From the NCBI GenBank assembly GCA_007694005.1, contig RECN01000056.1:1-55121 (forward strand): a DNA stretch of 55,121 bases, given 5' to 3'. The position numbers and the translations under genes are program-made. The notes below the pieces were generated by a model. It saw nothing but the letters and a program-made list of their open reading frames with translations. It did no database searches and was not told the origin of the DNA. Shown one piece after another: positions 1 to 7,811 of the stretch. The stretch is from Spirochaetaceae bacterium (GTDB lineage: Bacteria > Spirochaetota > Spirochaetia > DSM-27196 > SKKC01). Position 1 is the first letter of the stretch. Each line of letters starts with the position of its first letter.

Positions 1-419
1 AAGCGGATGTGCCTGATCGGGTAGCTGTGGTGTGCGGGTGCGAAGGTGCAGTAGAACTTCGCTCCTGCACCGGAAAGCGTGACCTCGCCGGAACCTTTGC
101 CGATGTACAGACCGTCGTTCGAGTTCATTGGATAGTGTGTGCCGTCAATGGTGATTTCTCCTGGTTCGCCCAGGTTCACCACGCCCATTTCGCGGCGTTC
201 GAGTAGTGGTTCAGGCCCGAGCGCGTCGGGTACCTGCAGCAGAACCGGAGTATCCGGGCATATACCGCATAGTAGCAGCTGGTTCTCCGCACAATAGTGC
301 CAGTGGCTCTGACCGGGCTCGAACAGGGTTTCTATGAGAAAGCGGTCGCGCAGCGTTTTCGTGTCGTAGCCTGCGTAGTCGTCGGGATGTACCGACGGGT
401 GAATGGTGCATGGTTTCAT
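1..419 (-). CDS. kduI: 5-keto-4-deoxyuronate isomerase (KduI), 5' part only
   Basis: The minus strand is open from an ATG at 419 to the left edge, so the C-terminal half lies outside the window. The roughly 139 visible residues match the N-terminal half of KduI closely: LLERREMGVVNLGEPGEI, then a DGLYIGKGSGEV stretch, then APAHHSYP. KduI interconverts 5-keto-4-deoxyuronate and 2,5-diketo-3-deoxygluconate in the cytoplasmic breakdown of unsaturated galacturonate released by pectin or oligogalacturonide lyases. The zinc-binding His/Glu cluster of the family falls in the missing half, so activity cannot be judged. The gene is divergent from the AraC regulator beginning at 495, and the 75-base gap between them must hold both promoters. 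No clear Shine-Dalgarno precedes the ATG. Family identification is confident; the functional state is unknown. Confidence 0.9.
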   Translation of the reverse strand, partial: MKPCTIHPSVHPDDYAGYDTKTLRDRFLIETLFEPGQSHWHYCAENQLLLCGICPDTPVLLQVPDALGPEPLLERREMGVVNLGEPGEITIDGTHYPMNSNDGLYIGKGSGEVTLSGAGAKFYCTFAPAHHSYPIRHIR

Positions 420-494
420 AATGTATTCATGGTAAACCGGATGCTGCAGAACGCTATGGCCAGAACCACTATCTTTTTGCATTATACAACTGTT

Positions 495-1295
495 ATGACA
501 CGCACCACGGTTCATCTGGACAGGAGGGGGTTTCACAGCGATCCGCGTATCTTTTTTTGCGAGCGAGGCTGGTCCTGGGCTCCAGCCCCGCTCCCGGATC
601 TGGACTGCTGGTGCGTGCTCGAGGGTGAGGGGCTCCTGAATCTTGACGGGCACAGCTATGTCCTGTGCGCAGGATTCTGTTTTCTCTTTCCTCGTGGCTC
701 CAGACCGACCGCAACCCACAATCCGGACCACCCGCTCACCGTATTCGCGGCGCATCTGAACCCACACGCGCCATGTGGAGTCGGCAACTCAGTGTCCGGA
801 ATGCCGCCAGTGAGGACGCCGATTTTCGTTGCCGACACGCAACGCCTCCGACGGCTTACCGATCTGGTTCTCGATTCTGTTCCGCTTGATTCCGACTTTC
901 GGTGTGAAGAAGCGTCACTGGCCATGCGCCAGCTGTTTCACCTGCTTGCACATCCCGACTCCCGGCGTCCGTCTGCCGATCCCCGTCTCGAGCGCGCCCG
1001 ACAGAGTGTGCTGCAGCGTCTCGCGTATCCCTGGTCGGTGGAGGAGATGGCGACGGCAGCATCCCTGTCGCCGAGTCGTTTTAATGCCTTATTCAAGGCT
1101 CATTACGGAGAAAGTCCCGTACGCTACCTGATTCAGGCGAGAATAGACCGGGCAAAGGCCCTGTTGCGGGAAACACGCATGAGTCAGCAGGACATCGCCG
1201 ACGCTCTCGGCTACCGGGATATCTACTTCTTTAACCGGCAGTTCACCAAAGAAACCGGTGTTCCGCCGGGACGGTACCGAAGCGGGTCACCATGA
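495..1295 (+). CDS. AraC-family transcriptional regulator (cupin plus AraC DNA-binding domain)
   Basis: A 266-residue AraC-type regulator. The N-terminal half has the glycine-rich pattern of a cupin sugar-sensing domain (VLEGEGLLNLDG, then FLFPRGSRP). The last hundred residues carry two helix-turn-helices and the AraC signature (DIADALGYRDIYFFNRQF, ending GVPPGRYR). The reading frame is open upstream to 297, but I chose the ATG at 495 because homologues begin shortly before a similar stretch and the upstream codons overlap the kduI start region. No Shine-Dalgarno precedes it, but a TATACA box lies exactly six bases upstream, so the message may be leaderless. Being divergent from kduI, it probably regulates uronate catabolism. 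The domain call is firm; the ligand is inference. Confidence 0.88.
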   Translation: MTRTTVHLDRRGFHSDPRIFFCERGWSWAPAPLPDLDCWCVLEGEGLLNLDGHSYVLCAGFCFLFPRGSRPTATHNPDHPLTVFAAHLNPHAPCGVGNSVSGMPPVRTPIFVADTQRLRRLTDLVLDSVPLDSDFRCEEASLAMRQLFHLLAHPDSRRPSADPRLERARQSVLQRLAYPWSVEEMATAASLSPSRFNALFKAHYGESPVRYLIQARIDRAKALLRETRMSQQDIADALGYRDIYFFNRQFTKETGVPPGRYRSGSP

Positions 1296-1321
1296 CCCGC
1301 CGATCCGCTGTACCGTCGGTA

Positions 1322-1345
1322 AGCGGTTTTCCCGCGAAAGCCGCT
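1322..1345. terminator. Stem-loop between convergent araC and lplC-like genes
   Basis: AGCGGTTTTC and GAAAGCCGCT form a ten-pair stem (one G-U wobble) around a CCGC loop. It lies between the stop of the AraC gene and the stop of the convergent permease gene. Neither strand has a clear T-tract, so it could be a weak bidirectional terminator or just a 3'-end-protecting hairpin. Confidence 0.5.
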
Positions 1346-2312
1346 ATCCCTTAATCGCTCCGATCATGACGCCGCTCGCGAAGTACTTCTGCAGGAAGGG
1401 GTACACGGTGAGTATGGGAAGCGTCGATACGATTATCGTCGCGTAGCGTATGCTTTCGGTCAGGCTCACCATGTCGTCACCACTGACGCCCTGCGTCATT
1501 GAAGAAAGGTCGTTAATGATCAGAATCTCCCGCAGGATCAGCTGCAGCGGAAACAGCGAACGGTTTCGAATGAATACGGATGCCCAGAACCATCCGTTCC
1601 ACAGGCCGACGCCGTAGTACAGAACCATAACGGCGATAACGGCCTTGCTCAGCGGCATGACGATTCGTGCATACACCGTGAAGTGCCCGGCTCCGTCCAT
1701 GCGGGCTGATTCTTCAAGCGATTCCGGTATCGCCTGAAACGACGTGCGCATGATTATCAGGTTAAACGCGTTGACGGCGAAGGGAAGCACGACCGCGAGC
1801 AGGTTATTCATGAGTCCAAGATCGCGTACGAGCAGGAACATCGGGATCATACCGCCCTGGAAGAACATCGTGAACGCAATAAAGAACATTACGGCATTTC
1901 GCAGACCAAAGGTTTTTCGTGACAGTACATACGCGCCGAGTGAGGTCACAAAGACCTGCAGCGGAATGCCGACGGTCAGAATGTACAGGGTGTTCCGGTA
2001 ACCCATGGCGATATTCGGGTTCTGTAGAACCGCTCGGTACGCATTCAGCGTCACTTCGCCTATGGGCAGAAGGAGAAAACCGGAGTGCCGCATGAGTGCA
2101 CGCCCGTCACTCACCGAACCTATGAGCACGTGCCACATTGGATACAGCGTCAGGAATGCAAGGCTTGCCAGCATCAGGTAATTAAAGAACTGAAAGGTCA
2201 TGTACCCTTTCGATTCCTTGATCCCCTTCGACTTCAGAGGGACCGATCCCGTCGCTCCTGAAAGACCTTTTTTTCGGAATGGTAGAATTAATGTACTCAT
2301 ATTGGTTACCAC
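1344..2312 (-). CDS. Carbohydrate ABC transporter permease, LplC/YtcP type
   Basis: An inner-membrane permease of about 320 residues with six predicted hydrophobic segments. It has the MalG-like EAA loop (ESLEESARMDGAG) that docks the ATPase, and a C-terminus of the LplC/YtcP kind (FLQKYFASGVMIGAIKG). It pairs with the upstream LplB-like permease. The GTG at 2312 overlaps the upstream stop (2306-2308), while an ATG at 2300 lies five bases after it. Neither has a good Shine-Dalgarno, so translation is probably coupled and the exact start is uncertain. Together with the LipO-like binding protein at 3310-4875 it forms a sugar importer of the CUT1 group. The operon has no ATPase gene, which is usual because an MsmK/UgpC-like ATPase is often shared. 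Pectin or rhamnogalacturonan oligosaccharides are the inferred substrate, from the neighbouring kduI and rhamnose mutarotase. Confidence 0.92.
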   Translation of the reverse strand: MVTNMSTLILPFRKKGLSGATGSVPLKSKGIKESKGYMTFQFFNYLMLASLAFLTLYPMWHVLIGSVSDGRALMRHSGFLLLPIGEVTLNAYRAVLQNPNIAMGYRNTLYILTVGIPLQVFVTSLGAYVLSRKTFGLRNAVMFFIAFTMFFQGGMIPMFLLVRDLGLMNNLLAVVLPFAVNAFNLIIMRTSFQAIPESLEESARMDGAGHFTVYARIVMPLSKAVIAVMVLYYGVGLWNGWFWASVFIRNRSLFPLQLILREILIINDLSSMTQGVSGDDMVSLTESIRYATIIVSTLPILTVYPFLQKYFASGVMIGAIKG

Positions 2313-3241
2313 AGACTCGTTTCGCTGTAGCGCTTGCTCAAGCGGTTGGCCAGCAGGAGCATCGCGAAGTTCAGCACGGAGTTGAACAGACCGACGGCTG
2401 TGCTGAAACTGAAGTTCATTTCCAGCAGACCAGACCGATACACGAAGGTCGATATGACGTCTGCGACGCTGTATGTCGACGGGTTGTACATGAGGATGAT
2501 CTTCTCGAATCCTATGGTGAACATGCGACCCATTCTCAGAATGAGCAGGATGATGATGGTACTCTGTATGCCGGGCAGCGTGACGTGAAGCGTCTGTTTC
2601 CAGCGATTTGCGCCATCGATCCGGGCGGCTTCGTAAAGCTGAGAATCAACACCCGATAACGCAGCAAGGTAGATTATGGAGTTCCAGCCTATGGTCTGCC
2701 AGATTTCGCTCGCTACATACAGCGTCCTGAAGTACTCCGGAAGCTGCAGCATTGGTATTCGCCGAAACCCGAGAAAAACCCGGATATCGTTCACCAGGCC
2801 TGAGGTTATCGTAAACTCTCGGAGCAGCCCGACAATGACGACGAGCGAAATAAAGTGGGGCAGGTAGGTAATCGTCTGTACCGAGTTCTTGAACCACTTC
2901 GTTTTTATTTCGTTGAGCAGGAGTGCGAGGATTATGGGCGCTGGAAATCCGAACACCAGGGCAAGCACATTCAGAAGAATGGTGTTCACCATGAGTCGCT
3001 CGAAATAGACGCTGCGAAAGAAGCGGGTGAAGTGCACAAAGCCGACCCAGGGGCTGCCTGCAAAGCCTCTGGCAGGACTGTAGTTCCTGAATGCAATGGT
3101 CGCTCCGTACATGGGAATGTAATGGAACACAAAAAAATACGCGACCACGGGAACGAGCATGAGAAGGAGTTCCTTGTCCCGGAGAAAACCTGTCTTTACT
3201 CGGGAAGGCAGACTCATGGATCGCGGCGGCTTTTTTCTCAT
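2306..3241 (-). CDS. Carbohydrate ABC transporter permease, LplB type
   Basis: A 311-residue membrane permease with an LplB-style N-terminus (LLLMLVPVVAYFFVFHYIPMYG) and an EAA loop (LYEAARIDGANRWK). A GGAG Shine-Dalgarno lies just upstream of the ATG at 3241. It is the second gene of the minus-strand operon, separated from the binding-protein gene by a 68-base spacer containing a perfect stem-loop, and it overlaps the next permease gene slightly. It forms the membrane channel with the LplC-like partner. LplB/YteP family members serve uptake of complex plant-derived oligosaccharides; the specific substrate here is inferred from context only. Confidence 0.92.
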   Translation of the reverse strand: MRKKPPRSMSLPSRVKTGFLRDKELLLMLVPVVAYFFVFHYIPMYGATIAFRNYSPARGFAGSPWVGFVHFTRFFRSVYFERLMVNTILLNVLALVFGFPAPIILALLLNEIKTKWFKNSVQTITYLPHFISLVVIVGLLREFTITSGLVNDIRVFLGFRRIPMLQLPEYFRTLYVASEIWQTIGWNSIIYLAALSGVDSQLYEAARIDGANRWKQTLHVTLPGIQSTIIILLILRMGRMFTIGFEKIILMYNPSTYSVADVISTFVYRSGLLEMNFSFSTAVGLFNSVLNFAMLLLANRLSKRYSETSLW

Positions 3242-3268
3242 TTGACTGATCTCTCCTCGGAGGTAATA

Positions 3269-3294
3269 GCGAGGGATGCTGGTGCATCCCTCGC
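3269..3294 (-). promoter_or_regulatory. Intercistronic stem-loop between binding-protein and permease genes
   Basis: An eleven-pair perfect inverted repeat (GCGAGGGATGC / GCATCCCTCGC) with a four-base loop lies in the 68-base spacer. It is not followed by a T-run in the direction of transcription. By analogy with the malE-malF spacer it probably protects the 3' end of the binding-protein message and lowers downstream permease expression. Similar structures occur at 18874-18903 and 43840-43867. Confidence 0.65.
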
Positions 3295-3309
3295 CGATAC
3301 GGTTACGGT

Positions 3310-4875
3310 CTAACGGGCGTTGAACCGCTCGAGGGCGGCGGTATAGATCTCGATTGCCCGGTCTATACCCATGTTGTTGATGTTCTGTACGTAGCGGTCA
3401 AAGCTATCAAGGCTCTCGATACCAAGGATATATCGTACCCGCATCTCGTCGCGATACGTGTTGACATCACTCATGATCGTCGCGAGCTCACTGCTTTCTT
3501 CCGGAGTTGGGGTTACCGGAGGCATGCGGTGATTTTCAACGTTTGTTATCTGCCAGTTTTCATTGGACTCCCGCTGTTGCTCGAAGGTAAACCCGTACTG
3601 TTCAAAGTACTCGGCTCTCTGTACGAAGGGCCCGTTGTAGGACGAGCGGACATACATGCCCATGGCTTCGGGTCTGCTCATGTTCGGGTTGTTGAAAATC
3701 AGATCGGTATAGGTGGGATATCCGTCGACCCACTCGAAGGATTCGCCTTCGATACCGAAGTTGAACAGAACGTTCCCTTCCTCTGAGTACGCGTAGTCCA
3801 TGTAGCGCATGATGCCTGGAATGTCGCGTGCACGCGGGTTAATGTGCGCATGACCCGCACTCGACTGAATCGGGAAGTCCATCTGGGTGAACATGGGAAT
3901 GTCACCGCGATTCAGTACGGGATATCGTACGCCGACAAGATCATAGTCCGGGTCGCCGTCGACTGCTTCGAGCCACGCGCCGAGGCGGGAGGCTGCAAAG
4001 CCTATGGACGCACCCGACTGTCCGGTGGTCATTTTTGCTGCTACCTGCTGCCGGTCCATCGATTCGATGTTCACGTCGAGCAGATCTTCCGCATACCAGC
4101 GGGCGAAGGTCTCGAGGAAATCCCGGTACCCGGGTTGAATCGGGCCGTACTGAACGTCGCCGTTATCGTCGATAAAGAAATCGAAGGTCGCTCCGAACGC
4201 ACCGACAAAAGTGTTGTTGTTATTGTTCAACAGACCCGGTTCGTAGGTCAGTGGGGCTTCAGCGCCCATTTCGTCGCGGAAGAGGGTGAGCATTTCTTCC
4301 CAGTCGTCGATAGTTTCCGGCATATCCAGCCCGAGTTCGTTGAGCCATGAGCGGTTCACCACGGGGCCAAAGAACACCATGAGGGACTCATCGCCACGGA
4401 CGAACGGGAAGCTGTAGTAGCGTCCGGTATCGGTCCGGGCAAAGAGAGCGACGTCAGGGTTATCCTGATAATACTGCCAGAGGTTTGGCGCGTATTCCGG
4501 CAACAGATCCGTCAGGTCGAGAATGACGCCGTCGTCGATCGCCTTCTCGGGTCCTCCGGGGTAGCTGCCGATGATGTTGTGCTCGAAGATGTCGGGCAGG
4601 TCACCGGCTGCGACCATGAGGTTAAACGCTTCGTCGGCCTGACCGGCGAGCGGATGCTGGTAGACCGGATTCACGCCCGTTCGCCGTGCGAGTTCCTGGG
4701 CAAGCGGAGTATCTCCGAAGTTGGTAACGACCTGAGTCAACGAGGCCGTTATCTGCATGTGGTAAGAGTACGAAGCAGGAGCGGACGGATCCTGCGCCTG
4801 TTCGCCCCGGCCTCCACCGAACAGGGCCATGGAAACGAAGATCGACAGTGCGATCACAGCAGTAATCTTTTTCAT
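3310..4875 (-). CDS. Extracellular solute-binding protein, LipO/YtcQ-like
   Basis: A 521-residue family 1-type binding protein that delivers oligosaccharides to the LplB/LplC permeases. The N-terminus is a signal sequence (KKITAVIALSIFVSMALFG) followed by GGGRGEQAQ. There is no lipobox Cys, which is typical of spirochaete periplasmic binding proteins and unlike Bacillus LipO. The ATG at 4875 has an excellent AAGGAGGT Shine-Dalgarno seven to eight bases upstream, and I prefer it to the TTG immediately before it. It is the first gene of the operon, with an AraC-type direct-repeat site in its promoter, so it is probably induced by the YesS-like regulator encoded upstream. The substrate is inferred to be a pectic or rhamnogalacturonan oligosaccharide. 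Confidence 0.9.
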   Translation of the reverse strand: MKKITAVIALSIFVSMALFGGGRGEQAQDPSAPASYSYHMQITASLTQVVTNFGDTPLAQELARRTGVNPVYQHPLAGQADEAFNLMVAAGDLPDIFEHNIIGSYPGGPEKAIDDGVILDLTDLLPEYAPNLWQYYQDNPDVALFARTDTGRYYSFPFVRGDESLMVFFGPVVNRSWLNELGLDMPETIDDWEEMLTLFRDEMGAEAPLTYEPGLLNNNNNTFVGAFGATFDFFIDDNGDVQYGPIQPGYRDFLETFARWYAEDLLDVNIESMDRQQVAAKMTTGQSGASIGFAASRLGAWLEAVDGDPDYDLVGVRYPVLNRGDIPMFTQMDFPIQSSAGHAHINPRARDIPGIMRYMDYAYSEEGNVLFNFGIEGESFEWVDGYPTYTDLIFNNPNMSRPEAMGMYVRSSYNGPFVQRAEYFEQYGFTFEQQRESNENWQITNVENHRMPPVTPTPEESSELATIMSDVNTYRDEMRVRYILGIESLDSFDRYVQNINNMGIDRAIEIYTAALERFNAR

Positions 4876-4912
4876 CAATGATTACCTCCTTGTGGTAGGT
4901 GATGATGAGATG

Positions 4913-4972
4913 ATTCTATGGGCGGGTCGGAAAACCCGTATATGAACAGTTTCAGAGATTCATAAACAGTTT
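4913..4972 (-). promoter_or_regulatory. Promoter with two AraC-type direct repeats upstream of the LipO-like gene
   Basis: On the minus strand a TAGAAT -10 box (4913-4918) has no recognisable -35. Just upstream are two direct repeats, read on the plus strand as ATGAACAGTTT (4942-4952) and ATAAACAGTTT (4962-4972), exactly 20 bp apart. The promoter-proximal copy abuts the -35 position. This is the layout expected for activation by an AraC-family protein at a weak promoter, and the gene for such a regulator (5060-7321) is immediately upstream. The rest of the 4876-5059 gap shows only a weak CGGGT/ACCCG hairpin. Confidence 0.6.
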
Positions 4973-5059
4973 ATGCACAGAGACAGAACAGGTCACACAT
5001 TGTTCATGCGGCGAAAAATCGTCTATTCCGCCGGAGGGCCAGAGGGCCGATACAGGCCA

Positions 5060-7321
5060 TTACGTTTCGGATTTGCCGTGCAGGGTGCGGTACTGTCCCG
5101 GGGTAACCCCGGTATGGCTCTTGAAGAAGCGTATAAACGCGTTCGAGTAGTAGTAGCCGACTTCATCTGCGATTTCTGCGACGCCTTTGTCTGTCTCGAG
5201 GAGCATCTTTTCCGCAGCGGCTACTCGTACCGTGTTTATGGCTCTCGAAACCGTATCGCCTGTCTCTTTTTTGTATACGCGCGACAGGTATGCAGGAGTT
5301 ACGCCGAAAACGTCCCCGATCTTCGAGACGTTCAGGTTCATGTCCGAATAATTCTCTCGTATGTAGGTGTCGATCCGCTCAGTGACATTCGTCGACTGTT
5401 TGTCCGAATCCACATCCGCGTATACTTCGCAGGCGATGCTTACGACCTCGAGCACGACTTCTTTCATGGTATCGAGGCTGTCGGCCTTCATCATCCTCTG
5501 TACGGGGTCATTCTGGTTAATCAGTTCGTAAAAAACCTCGTGATGCACCGACTTTATGATCGCACTGACCAGATCGAACATGAGGCATTGTAGAAAACCC
5601 ATTTTTATCTGATGGGTCTCGCGATTCTGCTGTATGATCGCGTCGATGTGAAGGACTGCCTGTTCGAGGTCTCCACGTTTGATAAAGTGGAAGAGCTTGT
5701 ACTCGTCTTCCAGATCGAACTTATACAGCGCCTTGAGTTCCTGAAGTTCCTCGTGCTGTATGATCTGGGCATCTTCAAGGATTCCGCTGTTCTGTACCGC
5801 TTCCAGGCTCTCGTGGTACGCGGTCGACATGGTCAGGACGCTCCGGTGCGTCTGACTGATACCAGCTTCACCGATGATCTGAAAATTATCGCGCAGCATG
5901 TCCAGCGCACTCTGAACCTTGGCGGTTATTCTCAACAGGCTTCCTTCGGGTCGAACGGGACTCACGATCAGGGCAATGCGATCTTCTATTTCGACCGCAT
6001 AGGCGTTCAGATCGGGCGACAGGATCTCTTCAAGCAGGTTCTGTGCGAGGAAGCGGGGAACTCCGGACTCGTTAAATCGTGTATTGCTTTTCCGGAGCCT
6101 GAGCAGCAGAATTTTATATCCGGCGTCTGAGAGTACAATTCCGTAACGGGTGAACTTTTTCTGAAGCTCGTCGGGATCGTGAATGAACCCCCTGAGCGCA
6201 CGGCTGAGGAAGGCCTGCTGTATCTCGAGCGTCTGCGTCTCGATTTCCGTTTTCATGCGTAGCTGTTCCGAGCGGCTTTTCGTGACAGTCTGTTCGATAG
6301 CTTCGTACTCCGACTGATCAAGCTCCATTCCGCTGTCGTTTATGGAGATCATGAGTTTCTTGACGGGCTGATACATGCGATTTGCGAAGAAATACGCGAG
6401 TATAAGGTTTACGCCAAAGAACAGAAAAAGTGTCAGCAGCGCAATTCTTCCGATGTTGTTGATGGGATGCATGAAGGTCGTGCGCGGTACAAAGCTGGCG
6501 TACGACCAGCCGCGCGCGTCGGTCTCGTGAAACAGGAAGTAGTCCCTGCCGTCCAGCGAGATTTCTGTCTGCAGGCTCCTGTTCATGGCCTCCAGATAGG
6601 TCTCGACTGCCGTATAGAAGTGCTCCCGATTTGTGTAGACGACGTTCCCGCTATCGTTTCGAACGAGGACTATGCTGTCGAGAAACCAGGCATCCTGACC
6701 CCAAGCACCGAGCACCTGCTCGTTGATCTGAAAAATAACCGCCCCGCGCGGCATTTCTCCGAGGTTCGTTGGAATAGTCTGTATGTACAGGAGTGGATTT
6801 GTCGGTGCACGAGCGCCGCTCCAGTCTGCGAGGCGAATGACCTTCTGATCGTAGCGATTGTGTATCAGGGACCGGAAGTCCTCAGCCGGCAGGTGGTATG
6901 CGTCGCGTGTGCGAAGCTCTATGAGATCCCCGAAGTATGCGCTCTGAACGGTGAGAAGCAGATCAGCGCGGGAAGCATACAGGCTGATATTGTCGATTCC
7001 GCTGTTCGAGACAGACAGGAGAGACAGACTGTTGTGCAGGTTATAGATCTGGAATCGGTCGAAAGCCGAGATGTCTGAATCGAGATTTGTGATGCGGGTG
7101 ATTCGTGGGTCACGGGCAAGACTGTAGGCGAGCTGGTTGAGCGACTGATAGGTATAGTTGAAGTGGTTTACGATCTGCTGAAGATACGATTCGTTTGTCC
7201 GACGCAGATTGTCCGTAACGCCGTTCAGATACACCAGGTATGTGCCGGCTATGAAGGTTACCGATACGAGAATAAACGCGAGATATGTTAAGAGCCATTT
7301 GGTCAACAACCGTCTTTTCAT
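5060..7321 (-). CDS. Membrane-anchored AraC-family regulator, YesS-like
   Basis: A 753-residue protein. A first transmembrane helix lies at about residues 10-32, followed by an extracytoplasmic sensor region to about 285 and a second helix (about 288-312, ALLTLFLFFGVNLILAYFF). A long cytoplasmic linker leads to a C-terminal AraC DNA-binding domain in the last hundred residues (VSKIGDVFGVTPAYLSRVYK, then GVTPGQYR). The size and layout resemble Bacillus YesS, which controls rhamnogalacturonan genes in response to extracellular oligosaccharide. It is encoded directly upstream of the LipO-LplB-LplC operon, in the same direction, and divergent from the rhamnose mutarotase. It is likely the activator that binds the repeats at 4942-4972. 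Architecture is confident; ligand and target are inferred. Confidence 0.9.
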   Translation of the reverse strand: MKRRLLTKWLLTYLAFILVSVTFIAGTYLVYLNGVTDNLRRTNESYLQQIVNHFNYTYQSLNQLAYSLARDPRITRITNLDSDISAFDRFQIYNLHNSLSLLSVSNSGIDNISLYASRADLLLTVQSAYFGDLIELRTRDAYHLPAEDFRSLIHNRYDQKVIRLADWSGARAPTNPLLYIQTIPTNLGEMPRGAVIFQINEQVLGAWGQDAWFLDSIVLVRNDSGNVVYTNREHFYTAVETYLEAMNRSLQTEISLDGRDYFLFHETDARGWSYASFVPRTTFMHPINNIGRIALLTLFLFFGVNLILAYFFANRMYQPVKKLMISINDSGMELDQSEYEAIEQTVTKSRSEQLRMKTEIETQTLEIQQAFLSRALRGFIHDPDELQKKFTRYGIVLSDAGYKILLLRLRKSNTRFNESGVPRFLAQNLLEEILSPDLNAYAVEIEDRIALIVSPVRPEGSLLRITAKVQSALDMLRDNFQIIGEAGISQTHRSVLTMSTAYHESLEAVQNSGILEDAQIIQHEELQELKALYKFDLEDEYKLFHFIKRGDLEQAVLHIDAIIQQNRETHQIKMGFLQCLMFDLVSAIIKSVHHEVFYELINQNDPVQRMMKADSLDTMKEVVLEVVSIACEVYADVDSDKQSTNVTERIDTYIRENYSDMNLNVSKIGDVFGVTPAYLSRVYKKETGDTVSRAINTVRVAAAEKMLLETDKGVAEIADEVGYYYSNAFIRFFKSHTGVTPGQYRTLHGKSET

Positions 7322-7439
7322 GCGAGTCCACCGAGTATAGATGAAATGGTCTCTAACCGCAAAGTCGAACCCGTTCTGCAGAGTTTCTCGGCTTGCATCG
7401 GTCTTGCCGTTCTCCTATGATGCGACCGGAGTACACTTT

Positions 7440-7775
7440 ATGGAAGTTCTACGATTCGGCATGGTTATCGGTATACGCGAAGACAGGCTCGACGAATACC
7501 GGGCGCTGCACGCTGACGACCATCCGGGTGTCCGGGATCTGTTGTCTGCAGCCAACATACGGAACTTCTCGATTTTTTTCGAACGCCTCCCGGACGGCTC
7601 ATCCTATCTGTTCGGGTACTACGAGTACCACGGAAGCGACTTTGAAGCCGACATGGCCTACCTCGACGCCGAACCACGTAACCGCGAATGGATCGAAATG
7701 ACCGCTCCCATGCAGATTCCGTTGCCGGGCGAGAAGGCGTGGAAGGTCATGGAAGAAGTCTATCACAACGGGTAG
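7440..7775 (+). CDS. rhaM: L-rhamnose mutarotase (RhaM/YiiL family)
   Basis: A 111-residue protein matching the L-rhamnose mutarotase family, which interconverts alpha and beta anomers of L-rhamnose (some members also accept L-fucose). Family features are the N-terminal RFGMVIGIREDRLDEYRALH segment containing the conserved His, then NFSIFFE, YYEY and the Trp-containing WIEMTAPM region. The frame is open further upstream, but the ATG at 7440 has a GGAG Shine-Dalgarno eight bases before it and gives the usual family length. It is divergent from the YesS-like regulator, which supports induction during rhamnogalacturonan growth. It could equally feed the deoxyhexose genes to its right, since an aldo/keto reductase and a GH29 fucosidase follow in the same block. 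Confidence 0.9.
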   Translation: MEVLRFGMVIGIREDRLDEYRALHADDHPGVRDLLSAANIRNFSIFFERLPDGSSYLFGYYEYHGSDFEADMAYLDAEPRNREWIEMTAPMQIPLPGEKAWKVMEEVYHNG

Positions 7776-7811
7776 CGGCACGCGGCCGCTTGCCGTCGTG
7801 GGCCGGGCTGT

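Noticed and set aside
7776-7795. CGGCA/TGCCG repeat after the mutarotase as a terminator
   Set aside because: A five-base stem around a ten-base GC-rich loop with no T-tract is too weak to call.
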